A stretch of DNA of 10,180 nucleotides, taken from NCBI GenBank assembly GCA_905214265.1, contig CAJMLQ010000105.1, positions 1 through 10,180 of the forward strand, written 5' to 3'. Position 1 is the stretch's first letter; every line of letters starts with the position of its first letter. Under the pieces are notes generated by a model that ran no database searches, had not been told where the DNA came from, and was given only the letters and a program-made list of their open reading frames with translations. Position numbers and translations under genes: made by a program. Origin of the DNA: an uncultured bacterium. GTDB lineage: Bacteria; Bacillota; Clostridia; Oscillospirales; Ruminococcaceae. Shown here piece by piece: positions 1 through 6,489 of this stretch.

Positions 1-1
1 C

Positions 2-505
2 ACGCTGTTCCAGGCCTCCGCCGTCCTGAAGCTCCAGAGCCCCTCCGAACTGGTCAAGCGCTGCGAGACCCTGGCTGCCGAGGTCAAGGACAAGGATCGG
101 GAGATCGCCCTCTTGAACAGCAAGCTGGCCAGCGGCAAGATTTCCGAGCTGCTCCAGAACGCCCAGCGCATCGGCGGCGTCGTCCTGCTGAGCGCGTCCA
201 TGAGCGGCACCAATCCTGAAATGCTCCGCACCATGGGCGACAAACTCCGCGACAACGAACCCGCGGTTTGTGCCCTCCTTTGCGGCGGCGACGCGGAAAA
301 GCAGAATTTCTACTGCGTAGCTGGTCCCGAGGCTGTCAAAGCGGGCGTTCACGCCGGCAAGATCATCAAATCCGTCTGCCAGAAGACCGGCGGCAACGGC
401 GGCGGCCGCCCGGATTCCGCCATGGGAGGCGTCGGCGATCCCTTTATGGTCGACGAAGCCATGGCTCTGCTGCCGCAACTGGTTCAAACCATGACGCAAA
501 AATAA
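2..505 (+). CDS. alaS: Alanyl-tRNA synthetase, C-terminal part (5' end outside window)
   Basis: This is the 3' end of an alanyl-tRNA synthetase gene, the cytoplasmic enzyme that charges tRNA-Ala. The frame is open from base 2 and ends with TAA at 503-505, giving about 167 residues. The first third is a charged helical stretch (LVKRCETLAAEVKDKDREIA region), as expected for the linker before the C-terminal domain. The rest matches the DHHA1/C-Ala domain, ending in the diagnostic glycine-rich run GGNGGGRPDSAMGG followed by a short helix. Catalytic and editing domains lie upstream of the window. An internal ATG at 113 is not a real start, because homologous sequence continues upstream of it. A HIT-family gene follows 34 nt downstream on the same strand, probably in one transcript. 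Identification is firm; only the upstream extent is unknown. Confidence 0.95.
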   Translation, partial: TLFQASAVLKLQSPSELVKRCETLAAEVKDKDREIALLNSKLASGKISELLQNAQRIGGVVLLSASMSGTNPEMLRTMGDKLRDNEPAVCALLCGGDAEKQNFYCVAGPEAVKAGVHAGKIIKSVCQKTGGNGGGRPDSAMGGVGDPFMVDEAMALLPQLVQTMTQK

Positions 506-524
506 AAAGTCCTTAGATATGCAG

Positions 525-532
525 AAAGGAGG
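525..532 (+). promoter_or_regulatory. Ribosome binding site of hinT
   Basis: AAAGGAGG lies 7 nt before the ATG at 540. It decides the start, because an upstream in-frame ATG at 519 would place this site inside the coding region. Confidence 0.85.
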
Positions 533-539
533 ATTGAAA

Positions 540-878
540 ATGGATTGTCTGTTCTGCCGCATCATTGCCGGGGAAATCCCCAGCAAAAAGCTCTATGAGG
601 ACGAGGACGTCCTTGCCTTTTACGACATCGACCCCAAGGCTCCGACCCACTTTCTGGTGATCCCCAAGGCCCACATTACCGGCCCTGATGCCATCACCCC
701 GGAAAATTGCGCCGTTGTCGGCAAAATTTACGCGGTCATCGCCAAGCTTGCCCGGGAACTGAACCTGGACCATGGTTACCGTGTCGTCTCCAACTGCGGA
801 GAGGACGGCGGCCAAACCGTCGGCCACCTTCACTTCCACGTTCTGGCAGGCCGTCTCCTTGCTTGGCCTCCCGGCTAA
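540..878 (+). CDS. hinT: HIT family hydrolase, HinT type
   Basis: A complete 112-residue histidine-triad protein, the usual HinT length. HinT proteins are small cytoplasmic nucleoside phosphoramidate and acyl-AMP hydrolases; some act on aminoacyl-adenylates made by tRNA synthetases, which would suit its place beside alaS. The sequence starts MDCLFCRIIAGEIPS, with the Cys3-x-x-Cys6 pair seen in zinc-carrying HIT proteins. It then has DIDPKAPTHFLVIPK (about 29-43) and the catalytic triad HLHFH at 96-100, followed by VLAGR and the characteristic C-terminal WPPG. Nothing is missing from the fold. The ATG at 540 is chosen over 519 because of its strong AAAGGAGG site. It lies 34 nt after alaS and is followed by a long gene-free, hairpin-rich stretch. 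The in vivo substrate is not readable from the sequence. Confidence 0.93.
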   Translation: MDCLFCRIIAGEIPSKKLYEDEDVLAFYDIDPKAPTHFLVIPKAHITGPDAITPENCAVVGKIYAVIAKLARELNLDHGYRVVSNCGEDGGQTVGHLHFHVLAGRLLAWPPG

Positions 879-924
879 CGGCGTGCCCCGCTCCAATTTT
901 TGTCGCACATTCCAGAAACAAAAA

Positions 925-1070
925 GAAAGTTTTCGCATCAGCCTTTTGAAAAAGGCTGGCGCCGCCCCCTGGAAGACTTCCCAAAGAAGATCAGAAGGGG
1001 GAGCCGGGACATCCCGGTGGGATGTCCCGGCGTGGGGGAACCCTATCAAGGGGTTCCCCTCCGCGCCCCA
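925..1070. repeat. Hairpin-rich intergenic element (three perfect inverted repeats)
   Basis: The 254-base gap between hinT and the next gene holds no convincing gene but three perfect inverted repeats in a row. The first has 10-bp arms at 939-948 and 949-958, of which the two central bases must form the loop. The second has 12-bp arms at 1004-1015 and 1019-1030 around GGT. The third has 9-bp arms at 1035-1043 and 1051-1059 around TATCAAG, and can be extended outward with pairs between 1029-1034 and 1062-1067. CCCCCT (965-970) and AGGGGG (996-1001) can pair as well. None is followed by a T-run, so these are not ordinary intrinsic terminators. A dispersed REP/MITE-like repeat or a structured RNA are the main readings. 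No copy was seen elsewhere in the window. Confidence 0.6.
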
Positions 1071-1119
1071 ACACGCTTATGCGTTCTTGATACCACTCCA
1101 TAAAAAACATCCTTCCGCT

Positions 1120-1127
1120 AAGGAGGC
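1120..1127 (+). promoter_or_regulatory. Ribosome binding site of the phosphoribosyltransferase gene
   Basis: AAGGAGGC lies 5 nt before the ATG at 1133 and supports that start. No good sigma-A promoter was found between this site and the upstream hairpins, so transcription may read through from alaS-hinT. Confidence 0.75.
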
Positions 1128-1132
1128 GCCCT

Positions 1133-1675
1133 ATGCAGCAGTATTACACCCTCAAGGTAGCCGGCCTCACCCGCCAGCTTCCTCTCTGCGCCGTCAGCGA
1201 TAAAATGGACATCGCTGCGTTTATCATGTTTTCCGACGTAGAATTGACCGTCGCCTGCGCCAAGGAGCTCACGAAAATCGCCCCTCTCTGCGACGTCCTC
1301 ATCACCGCAGAATCCAAAGGCATTCCCCTGGCTTACGAAATGGCCCGCCAGATGGGAATCCCTTATGTCGTGGCCCGCAAAAGCGTCAAGGTCTATACCA
1401 TTGATCCCATCGAGGTCACCGTGAACTCCATTACCACCCAGAACACCCAAAAGCTGTATCTCGGCCGCGACGAGGTGGACATGCTCCGCGGCAAGCGGGT
1501 GCTGATCATCGACGATGTCATCAGCACCGGCGAATCCCTGAAAGCCCTGGAAACCCTGGTCGAAAAGGCCGACGGAAAAATCGTAGGGCAGGCCGCAGTC
1601 CTCGCAGAAGGCGACGCCGCCGACCGCAAGGATATCTTTTATCTGGAAAAGCTTCCGCTCTTTTTCCACGATTGA
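1133..1675 (+). CDS. Phosphoribosyltransferase family protein, adenine phosphoribosyltransferase-like
   Basis: A 180-residue type I phosphoribosyltransferase. These enzymes transfer ribose-5-phosphate from PRPP to a nucleobase, usually in purine salvage in the cytoplasm. The PRPP-binding loop is clear at 123-135 (VLIIDDVISTGES), with the paired acidic residues and the TG that hold the phosphates. AESKGIPLAYEMARQMGIPYVVARKS at about 59-84 (given here only as the pattern E-x-K-G-I-P-L ... G-I-P-Y-V-V-x-R-K) corresponds to the segment of Apt proteins that ends in a VRK motif. The length fits Apt (about 170-180). Base specificity is not shown by these motifs, so adenine is likely but not proven; xanthine salvage or a PurR-like regulatory role without the DNA-binding domain are alternatives. 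The gene stands alone and is closed by a strong terminator 5 nt after its stop. Confidence 0.85.
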   Translation: MQQYYTLKVAGLTRQLPLCAVSDKMDIAAFIMFSDVELTVACAKELTKIAPLCDVLITAESKGIPLAYEMARQMGIPYVVARKSVKVYTIDPIEVTVNSITTQNTQKLYLGRDEVDMLRGKRVLIIDDVISTGESLKALETLVEKADGKIVGQAAVLAEGDAADRKDIFYLEKLPLFFHD

Positions 1676-1679
1676 TCAC

Positions 1680-1717
1680 AAAAACCCGCGCCGGGCACAA
1701 GCCGGTGCGGGTTTTTT
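1680..1717. terminator. Bidirectional intrinsic terminator
   Basis: A hairpin with arms 1681-1694 and 1702-1715 (one G-T wobble, loop GCACAAG) is flanked by six Ts on the + strand (1712-1717) and by five As on the other side (1680-1684), which read as Ts on the - strand. It sits between convergent genes ending at 1675 and 1737, so it can stop transcription both ways. Confidence 0.92.
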
Positions 1718-1736
1718 CACGCTTACAGATCTTCTG

Positions 1737-2048
1737 TTATTCTTTATCTTCGCCGTAATCGGCAGGATCAGCGTCAGGAATGGCTTCCGACTCCACCGCC
1801 GCCGTTTCGTCCGGATGCAGCGGAATGGTCTCTTCTTCTTCGCAGCAGCAATCAGAGTCCTCCCCTTCGCCGCATTCACCGCAGCAGCATTCACCATCTT
1901 CATCGTTTTCGAAGTATTCATCGGGGTCATAATCCAGGTGCTCGGAGAGCGCCTTGCTCTTTTTGCGGATGAACACCGTCACCGCGACCGCCGCAGCCGC
2001 GATTGCGGCCGCACCCGCCAGAAGAGAAACCCAAAAACCTTTTTTCAT
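1737..2048 (-). CDS. Small membrane-anchored protein with acidic tail and two Cys triplets, function unknown
   Basis: A 103-residue protein that I do not recognise as a named family. Residues 5-27 form one hydrophobic, alanine-rich membrane helix, followed by RKKSK (28-32), a strong positive anchor that suggests the tail stays inside the cell. The tail is very acidic and contains CCCGEC at 54-59 and CCC at 67-69, seven cysteines in sixteen residues, all embedded in Glu/Asp/Gly. The remaining C-terminus is acidic and Pro/Ala-rich, with no fold apparent. A start at ATG 2048 is supported by AAAGGA about 10 nt upstream. The gene follows rsmE by 41 nt on the same strand and ends at the shared terminator, so it is probably co-transcribed. 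The cysteine clusters suggest metal binding, a thiol redox site or lipidation; this is inference only. Confidence 0.7.
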   Translation of the reverse strand: MKKGFWVSLLAGAAAIAAAAVAVTVFIRKKSKALSEHLDYDPDEYFENDEDGECCCGECGEGEDSDCCCEEEETIPLHPDETAAVESEAIPDADPADYGEDKE

Positions 2049-2089
2049 GTAAAATCAGTCCTTTCACCTTGATTTGGGCTTAAAAGCCT

Positions 2090-2803
2090 TTAAATATCCC
2101 CCAGCAGGCTCAGCAAAATGGAAAGCCCGCAGATTGGCGCCGTTTCGCACCGGAGAATTCGTTTTCCCAGTGTGGCCGGGCGTATCCCACGCCCCTGCAG
2201 CAGAGCGATCTCCTCCGGTGAAAAACCGCCTTCGCTGCCGACGAAAACTCCCAGTTCCGTATCTGCCGGTCCGACCAGCTCTGGAAGCCTCGCCCCGCCT
2301 TTTTCATAGAATACGATCCCTTTTCCAGGGACCATCTCCACCGCCTGTTCCAGCGTTGCCAGCCCGGCGACCTCCGGAAGAATCCCTCGCCCGGACTGCT
2401 TCGCTGCCTCGGCGGAAATTTTATTGTACCGCTCAACTTTTTTCGCCATGCTTTTCCCATCGGGACGGGAAACACAGCGGCTGGTCAGAACGGGGACGAT
2501 CCGGTAAACCCCCAGCTCCACGCTCTTCTGAATGATCCACTCCATCTTGTCACCCTTGGGCAACGCCTGAAAAAGAGTGATTTTCGCCCGCGGCTCAGTG
2601 CATCCAGCACACTTCTCCCGGATCTCGACGATCACCTCGGCGCCGGTGGAGACGATCACTCCTTCGTAGTCAAACCCGCTCCCGTCGCAGAGAGTGATCG
2701 CCTCCCCGGGCCGCAGACGGAGGGATTTCGTAATATGGGCGGCGTCCTCGCCGGTGACGACCGTCCGATTCCCGGAAATGGGTCCGGTAAAAAAACGGGG
2801 CAC
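2090..2803 (-). CDS. rsmE: 16S rRNA (uracil-1498-N3)-methyltransferase RsmE
   Basis: A complete 237-residue SPOUT-class methyltransferase. RsmE uses S-adenosylmethionine to methylate N3 of U1498 in helix 44 of 16S rRNA within the assembled small subunit. Family features seen are the N-terminal MPRFF and PUA-like domain (about 1-70), LFQALPKGDKMEWIIQKSVELG (about 77-98, core residues K-G-D-K-M-E), RCVSR (109-113), ERYNKISAEAAKQSGR (124-139), the SAM-loop GSEGGFSPEE (189-198) and LGKRILRCETAP (212-223), where many relatives have RTETA. The start is GTG at 2803: the protein begins exactly as family members do, and a purine-rich AAGGGAAGGG site lies just upstream. The nearby ATG at 2810 is out of frame. 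It lies 104 nt after the MATE gene stop and 41 nt before the small Cys-rich gene, all on the same strand. Confidence 0.95.
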   Translation of the reverse strand: MPRFFTGPISGNRTVVTGEDAAHITKSLRLRPGEAITLCDGSGFDYEGVIVSTGAEVIVEIREKCAGCTEPRAKITLFQALPKGDKMEWIIQKSVELGVYRIVPVLTSRCVSRPDGKSMAKKVERYNKISAEAAKQSGRGILPEVAGLATLEQAVEMVPGKGIVFYEKGGARLPELVGPADTELGVFVGSEGGFSPEEIALLQGRGIRPATLGKRILRCETAPICGLSILLSLLGDI

Positions 2804-2907
2804 AGCACATTCCCTTCCCTTCTAACCTATCCTTATTGTGTCACAGAAACCTTCCAGATTCCTAGCGGTTTTGTGAATCAATTGTGAATATTTCCGAAAC
2901 GTTCCCC

Positions 2908-4329
2908 TCAGGAAAAAGAAGGCCCGTTTTCCGCCGGTTCCACGGGCTTCAGCAGCTTTTTGCTGTAGAAGAAAAAGATGGTTCCCGTAGTCAGAGAGGC
3001 CAGCACGTCGGCGATGGGCTCCGCATAAAAGAGCCCGTCGGTCCCGCTCAGCCCGAACATGCCCGTCGCCTGAAAAATCCTGGGCAGGACCAGCGCGATG
3101 GGGATCAAAAGGATGATCTTCCGCAGCAGCGCCAAAAACATGGAGATTTTCGCCTGTCCCAGCGCAACGAAGGTGGACTGGCAAGCGTTCTGGATCCCCA
3201 TGACCAAAAGCCCGAACATGAAAATCCGGATGCCGTAAATGCCGATGTCCAGCAGGGCGGGATCGTTGTTGAACAGCCGGATCAGCGCCGACGGGAAAAG
3301 TATCACAAAGGCCCAGGCCGCCACCTCTAGGGCGATGCAGGAGATCAACGTGAGCTTAAAGCACTTCCGCACCCGGTCAAACTTCCTGGCGCCGTAATTA
3401 TAGCTGCTGATGGGCTGCGAACCCTGAGAAAGCCCCGAGGCGGGCATCAGGATCACCTGCATGCAGGTAATCAGCACCGTGATGGCGCCCACATAGTCGT
3501 CATTTCCGTACTGCTTCATCCCGGATGTAAAGGTGATCTGCACCAGACTTTCGGTAGACTGCATGATAAAGGGGGAGAGCCCCAGCCCCAGTACCGGCAG
3601 CATCGTTTTCGCCTCCAGCCGTAGGCTGTTCCGCCGGATCTTCAGCCGGGTCTTTTTCCCAAAGAGGAACCGCAGCACCCAGGCGCAGGAGACCGCCTGG
3701 GCGGTAATGGTGGCCAGCGCAGCGCCGCGCACACCCATGCCGCAGCCGTAAATGAAGACCGGATCCAGCACGATATTGGTTACCGCACCGATCAAAACGG
3801 TGAGCATAGAGGTCGTAGCGAACCCCTGGGCGGTGATAAAGGCGTTCATCCCCAGGGAAATCTGCACGAACACCGTTCCCAGCAGATAGATCCCCAGATA
3901 ATCATTGGCATAGGGCATGGTGTTTTCCGACGCGCCGAACCACTGCAGCAGCACGGTTTTCGTCGGCAGGAAAACCAGCGTCAGCACAACCGACAGTACG
4001 CACAGCGCCGCCAGACAGTTCCCCAGAATTTTTTCCGCCTGCTTCTGGTTTCCCTCTCCCATGCGGATCGCTGCCAGAGGCGCGCCGCCCATCCCCACCA
4101 GCGCCGCAAAGGCGGAGATGATCATGATGATGGGGAAGGTGATACCCAGCCCGGTGAGGGCTAGCTTTCCTTCGCCGGGAAGCCGCCCGATGTAGATCCG
4201 ATCCACGATATTGTAAAGGGCGTTGATTATCTGGGCCGTAATCGTCGGCAGGGCCATTTTTATGATGAGCCTGCCGACCGGCTCCGTCCCCAGCGCATTT
4301 TCTTTTGTCTGCTGCACGATGTCTGCCAT
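2908..4329 (-). CDS. MATE family multidrug efflux transporter (MepA-like)
   Basis: A complete 473-residue membrane transporter with about twelve hydrophobic segments in two repeated halves, the normal MATE size. MATE proteins export cationic drugs, dyes or metabolites in exchange for Na+ or H+. Signature stretches are the N-terminal GTEPVGRLIIKMALPTI (14-30), ALYNIVDRIYIGR (37-49), GASENTMPYANDYLGIY (132-148), NIVLDPVFIYG (185-195) and SQGSQPISSYNYGARKFDRV (301-320). The last is typical of the MepA branch of Firmicutes. The start at ATG 4329 is preceded by AAAGGGG. The substrate cannot be predicted. The gene is expressed from its own promoter, has a leader of about 145 nt and no clear terminator after its stop, so read-through into rsmE is possible. 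No adjacent MarR-type regulator is present; the divergent regulator belongs to the ABC operon. Confidence 0.93.
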   Translation of the reverse strand: MADIVQQTKENALGTEPVGRLIIKMALPTITAQIINALYNIVDRIYIGRLPGEGKLALTGLGITFPIIMIISAFAALVGMGGAPLAAIRMGEGNQKQAEKILGNCLAALCVLSVVLTLVFLPTKTVLLQWFGASENTMPYANDYLGIYLLGTVFVQISLGMNAFITAQGFATTSMLTVLIGAVTNIVLDPVFIYGCGMGVRGAALATITAQAVSCAWVLRFLFGKKTRLKIRRNSLRLEAKTMLPVLGLGLSPFIMQSTESLVQITFTSGMKQYGNDDYVGAITVLITCMQVILMPASGLSQGSQPISSYNYGARKFDRVRKCFKLTLISCIALEVAAWAFVILFPSALIRLFNNDPALLDIGIYGIRIFMFGLLVMGIQNACQSTFVALGQAKISMFLALLRKIILLIPIALVLPRIFQATGMFGLSGTDGLFYAEPIADVLASLTTGTIFFFYSKKLLKPVEPAENGPSFS

Positions 4330-4474
4330 GTGTGATTCCCCTTTTAAACTGCTGTTTTATGATCGCGCGGCTGCCGCAGCGCAACAATACCATATTCTCA
4401 ATATTCTCAAGAAGGGCCGCCAGACCCCAAAGGCCCCGGATGCGGGCTTCGCTTTTCCGCAAGGAAAAATCCTT
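4330..4474 (-). other. GC-rich leader of the MATE gene
   Basis: This is the predicted 5' untranslated region between the MATE promoter and its ATG. On the - strand it begins with a small AAGGA/TCCTT hairpin and continues with GC-rich segments (several GGCC/GGGG runs) able to pair. No riboswitch class was recognised. A TTG-initiated frame from 4462 has an AAGGA seven bases upstream, but it runs out of frame into the MATE gene and is probably accidental. Confidence 0.3.
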
Positions 4475-4480
4475 GAGATT

Positions 4481-4489
4481 ATTATACCA
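4481..4489 (-). promoter_or_regulatory. Extended -10 promoter for the MATE gene
   Basis: The - strand reads TGGTATAAT, a perfect sigma-A -10 box (4481-4486) with the TGn extension. No good -35 box was found at 17 bp, as is common for extended -10 promoters. The predicted transcription start is near 4474. Confidence 0.55.
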
Positions 4490-4582
4490 TACTTTTCCCC
4501 CAAAAGCACGATTTTCCCAAACTTTCTAGCTGGCCGATTCTTTGCCGCTTCTGAAAATATACAAAATTTGTCTTTTATATTC

Positions 4583-4611
4583 TTGACAACTGCGCGCAAA
4601 AGGAGTATGAT
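4583..4611 (+). promoter_or_regulatory. Sigma-A promoter of the Crp-like regulator/ABC operon
   Basis: TTGACA (4583-4588) and TATGAT (4606-4611) are separated by exactly 17 bp: a perfect -35 and a five-of-six -10. The predicted start of transcription is about 4618, leaving a leader of roughly 84 nt. The surrounding stretch from about 4550 is markedly AT-rich. An 11-bp near-palindrome ACAAAATTTGT (4561-4571) lies just upstream of the -35 box. Confidence 0.85.
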
Positions 4612-4616
4612 ATAAA

Positions 4617-4632
4617 TGTACCAAACGATACA
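4617..4632. promoter_or_regulatory. Candidate Crp/Fnr-type operator at the transcription start
   Basis: TGTACCAAACGATACA is a 16-bp dyad whose 6-bp arms match at five of six positions around a 4-bp centre. This is the same overall size and layout as Crp and Fnr sites. It overlaps the predicted start of transcription, where bound protein would be expected to block transcription. The adjacent gene encodes a Crp/Fnr-family protein, so self-repression is the simplest idea. One dyad of this length can occur by chance. Confidence 0.5.
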
Positions 4633-4701
4633 CTTTTTCCTTGTGACGGCGAATGCGCGGACAGGGCGTATCCGCCGAAAAAAACGGAAGGGCTGATCTC
4701 C

Positions 4702-5391
4702 ATGATTCAGACGGCGAAATCCCCCTCCTGGCTAAAAGCCTGCGCGGCCTCTCCGCTGTTCCGGGAGCTTTCTTTGGAACAGATAGAGACGCTGCTGGAC
4801 GGCCGGATAGAATTCCGGAGCCTTTCCCGGGGCCAGGTCCTGGACGGATACCTGCGCCGCCTGGGAATTGTCACAGAAGGCCGCCTTGCGGTGCGCAGTG
4901 CCGGAGGCGCTTTGCTGAACCAGCTTTATCCTGGCTCCATGTTCGGTGTTTCCACCATTTTTACCGGCTACAGCTCCCATATCACCGAGATTTCGGCGGC
5001 GGTAAATTCCAGCGTGGTTCTGATAGGGGAACAGGAGCTCGCCGCCATCTTTGCCGAGGATTTTTCCGTCAACCGCAGCTACCTGACTTTTCTTACCGAC
5101 CGCATCCGGTTTCTCAACTGGAAGATCGACCTGTTTTCCGCTTCTACCGCGGAGCAAAAACTCCGGCTCTATCTGCTCCACCTCCGCAGAGAAGGACCGG
5201 ACGTAACGGTGGAGCCCCTTGCCCGGTTGGGCCATACCCTGGGGATGGGACGCGCCTCCCTCTACCGGGTCATCGAAAAGCTGGAAGGGGAGGGGATCAT
5301 CTGTCGAAAGGCCCGGAACTGCTGGCAGATCGACTGGGACAAATTGGAGCGTTCCCAAAAGGATACGCTCCTGCAAGATTCAGCAACATAG
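4702..5391 (+). CDS. Crp/Fnr family transcriptional regulator
   Basis: A 229-residue Crp/Fnr-type regulator of normal length. Residues about 18-125 form the cyclic-nucleotide-binding-like barrel, recognisable from LFRELSLEQIETLL (18-31), the RGQVL turn and YPGSMFGVSTIF. The dimerisation helix follows at about 125-150, and a winged helix-turn-helix at about 170-215 contains LARLGHTLGMGRASLYRVIE as the DNA-reading part. The Arg-Ser/Thr phosphate-binding signature of true cAMP receptors is not evident, and there is no N-terminal four-cysteine cluster as in Fnr, so the effector is unknown. ATG 4702 is the only good start, with a modest GGAAGGG site about 8 nt upstream. It is the first gene of the operon and lies 15 nt before the receptor gene. 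It probably controls this operon through the dyad at 4617-4632. Confidence 0.88.
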   Translation: MIQTAKSPSWLKACAASPLFRELSLEQIETLLDGRIEFRSLSRGQVLDGYLRRLGIVTEGRLAVRSAGGALLNQLYPGSMFGVSTIFTGYSSHITEISAAVNSSVVLIGEQELAAIFAEDFSVNRSYLTFLTDRIRFLNWKIDLFSASTAEQKLRLYLLHLRREGPDVTVEPLARLGHTLGMGRASLYRVIEKLEGEGIICRKARNCWQIDWDKLERSQKDTLLQDSAT

Positions 5392-5406
5392 AAAAGAGGA
5401 AAATCA

Positions 5407-6489
5407 ATGAAACGCAACAAATTACTTGCCCTTTTCACCGCTGCCGTTATGGCGGCAACCGTTCTGTCCGGATGCGGCGGAAGTGCCAATTCCTCCCTCC
5501 CGGAAAGCTCTTCCGCCTTGGAGACTGCCTCGGATGTCTCTTCAGAGGGTTCCTCCGAGCCCGCCTCCGCTCCGGAAAGCAGCGAAGCAAGCGACTCCAT
5601 CCCGGATGTGGCCATGAGCATTGCCGGCCTGAAAGGCCCCACCGGCCTTGGCATGCTGAAAATGATGGATGGCAGCGACGCCATGGACTCCAGCCCCTAC
5701 ACCTTCACCCTGGCGGGTGCGGCAGAGGAAGTGGTGAGCAAAATCTCCACCGGCGAGCTGGACATTGCCTCCGTTCCCTCAAATCTGGCGGCCACCCTCT
5801 GGAACAAGACCGGCGGCGGGGTAAAGGTCCTGGGCGTCAACGCTCTGGGCGTGCTCTATCTGGTGACCAAAGGCGAGGATGTAAAGTCCCTGGCTGACCT
5901 GAATGGCAAGACCATCATCTCCAGCGGCAAGGGCACTACTGCCCAGTATGTCTTCGAATACTTGCTCAAACAGAACGGCATCGATCCGGAGACCGACGTC
6001 ACCATCGACTATAAGACCGAACATGCCGACGCGGCGACCGCCATCGCCTCCGCTGAAACCGCCGTCGCCGTGCTGCCGCAGCCCTTCGTGACCACCGTCA
6101 CCATGCAGAACCAGGATGTTTCCATTGCCCTGGACCTGTCGGCCGAATGGGAAAAGGCTACCTCGAAAAAGCTGCCCATGGGCGTGATCATCGGCCGGAC
6201 CGAGTATGTGGAGGCCAATCCGGAAGCAGTCAACGCCTTCCTGGACCAGTATGCCGCCTCTGCGCAGTATGTCAATGAGAACCCCGCCGAAGCTGCTGCT
6301 CTTTCCGAGGAATACGGCCTGATCAAGGCAGCTGTCGCAGAAAAGGCCATCCCATACTGCAACATTGTCTGCCTGGAAGGGGACGAGATGAAGGCTGCCC
6401 TGAGCGATTTCCTGCAGGTGCTGTTCGACTACAATCCCCAAACTATCGGAGGGACGATCCCCAGTGAGGACTTCTACTACACCCGATAA
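5407..6489 (+). CDS. ABC transporter substrate-binding lipoprotein (NitT/TauT/SsuA-like)
   Basis: A 360-residue extracellular solute receptor. The signal peptide MKRNKLLALF... ends in a lipobox LSGC with the lipidated cysteine at residue 23. Residues 24-68 are an unusually long Ser/Glu/Ala-rich linker, probably a flexible tether on the cell surface. The two-lobed binding domain starts at about 70 with SIAGLKGPTGLGMLKMM and includes GELDIASVPSN, KSLADLNGKTIISSGKGTT and VAVLPQPFVTT. This pattern is typical of the TauA/SsuA/NMT1 group (COG0715 type), which binds small organic compounds such as sulfonates, thiamine precursors or nitrate-like ions. The ligand itself is not readable. The ATG at 5407 follows AGAGGA at a good distance. 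The gene lies 15 nt after the regulator and overlaps the permease start by 26 nt, so translation is probably coupled. Confidence 0.9.
   Translation: MKRNKLLALFTAAVMAATVLSGCGGSANSSLPESSSALETASDVSSEGSSEPASAPESSEASDSIPDVAMSIAGLKGPTGLGMLKMMDGSDAMDSSPYTFTLAGAAEEVVSKISTGELDIASVPSNLAATLWNKTGGGVKVLGVNALGVLYLVTKGEDVKSLADLNGKTIISSGKGTTAQYVFEYLLKQNGIDPETDVTIDYKTEHADAATAIASAETAVAVLPQPFVTTVTMQNQDVSIALDLSAEWEKATSKKLPMGVIIGRTEYVEANPEAVNAFLDQYAASAQYVNENPAEAAALSEEYGLIKAAVAEKAIPYCNIVCLEGDEMKAALSDFLQVLFDYNPQTIGGTIPSEDFYYTR

Noticed and set aside
939..1059. Hairpins after hinT as ordinary intrinsic terminators
   Set aside because: None of the three stems is followed by a run of Ts on either strand.
1087..1115. 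TTGATA near 1087 as the -35 box of a phosphoribosyltransferase promoter
   Set aside because: No acceptable -10 box lies 16-18 bp downstream.
2804..2810. ATG at 2810 as the rsmE start
   Set aside because: It is out of frame with RsmE; the GTG at 2803 gives the family-typical MPRFF start and has a purine-rich ribosome site.
3902..4462. TTG-started - strand frame with AAGGA seven bases upstream, overlapping the MATE start
   Set aside because: It runs about 430 bases out of frame through MATE coding sequence with an Arg/Gly-rich composition; kept only as a possible accidental leader frame.
4653..5897. Long + strand open frame (414 codons) over the regulator and receptor start
   Set aside because: Arg/Gly/Pro-rich composition typical of a wrong frame; the in-phase alternatives encode a clear Crp/Fnr protein and a lipoprotein.
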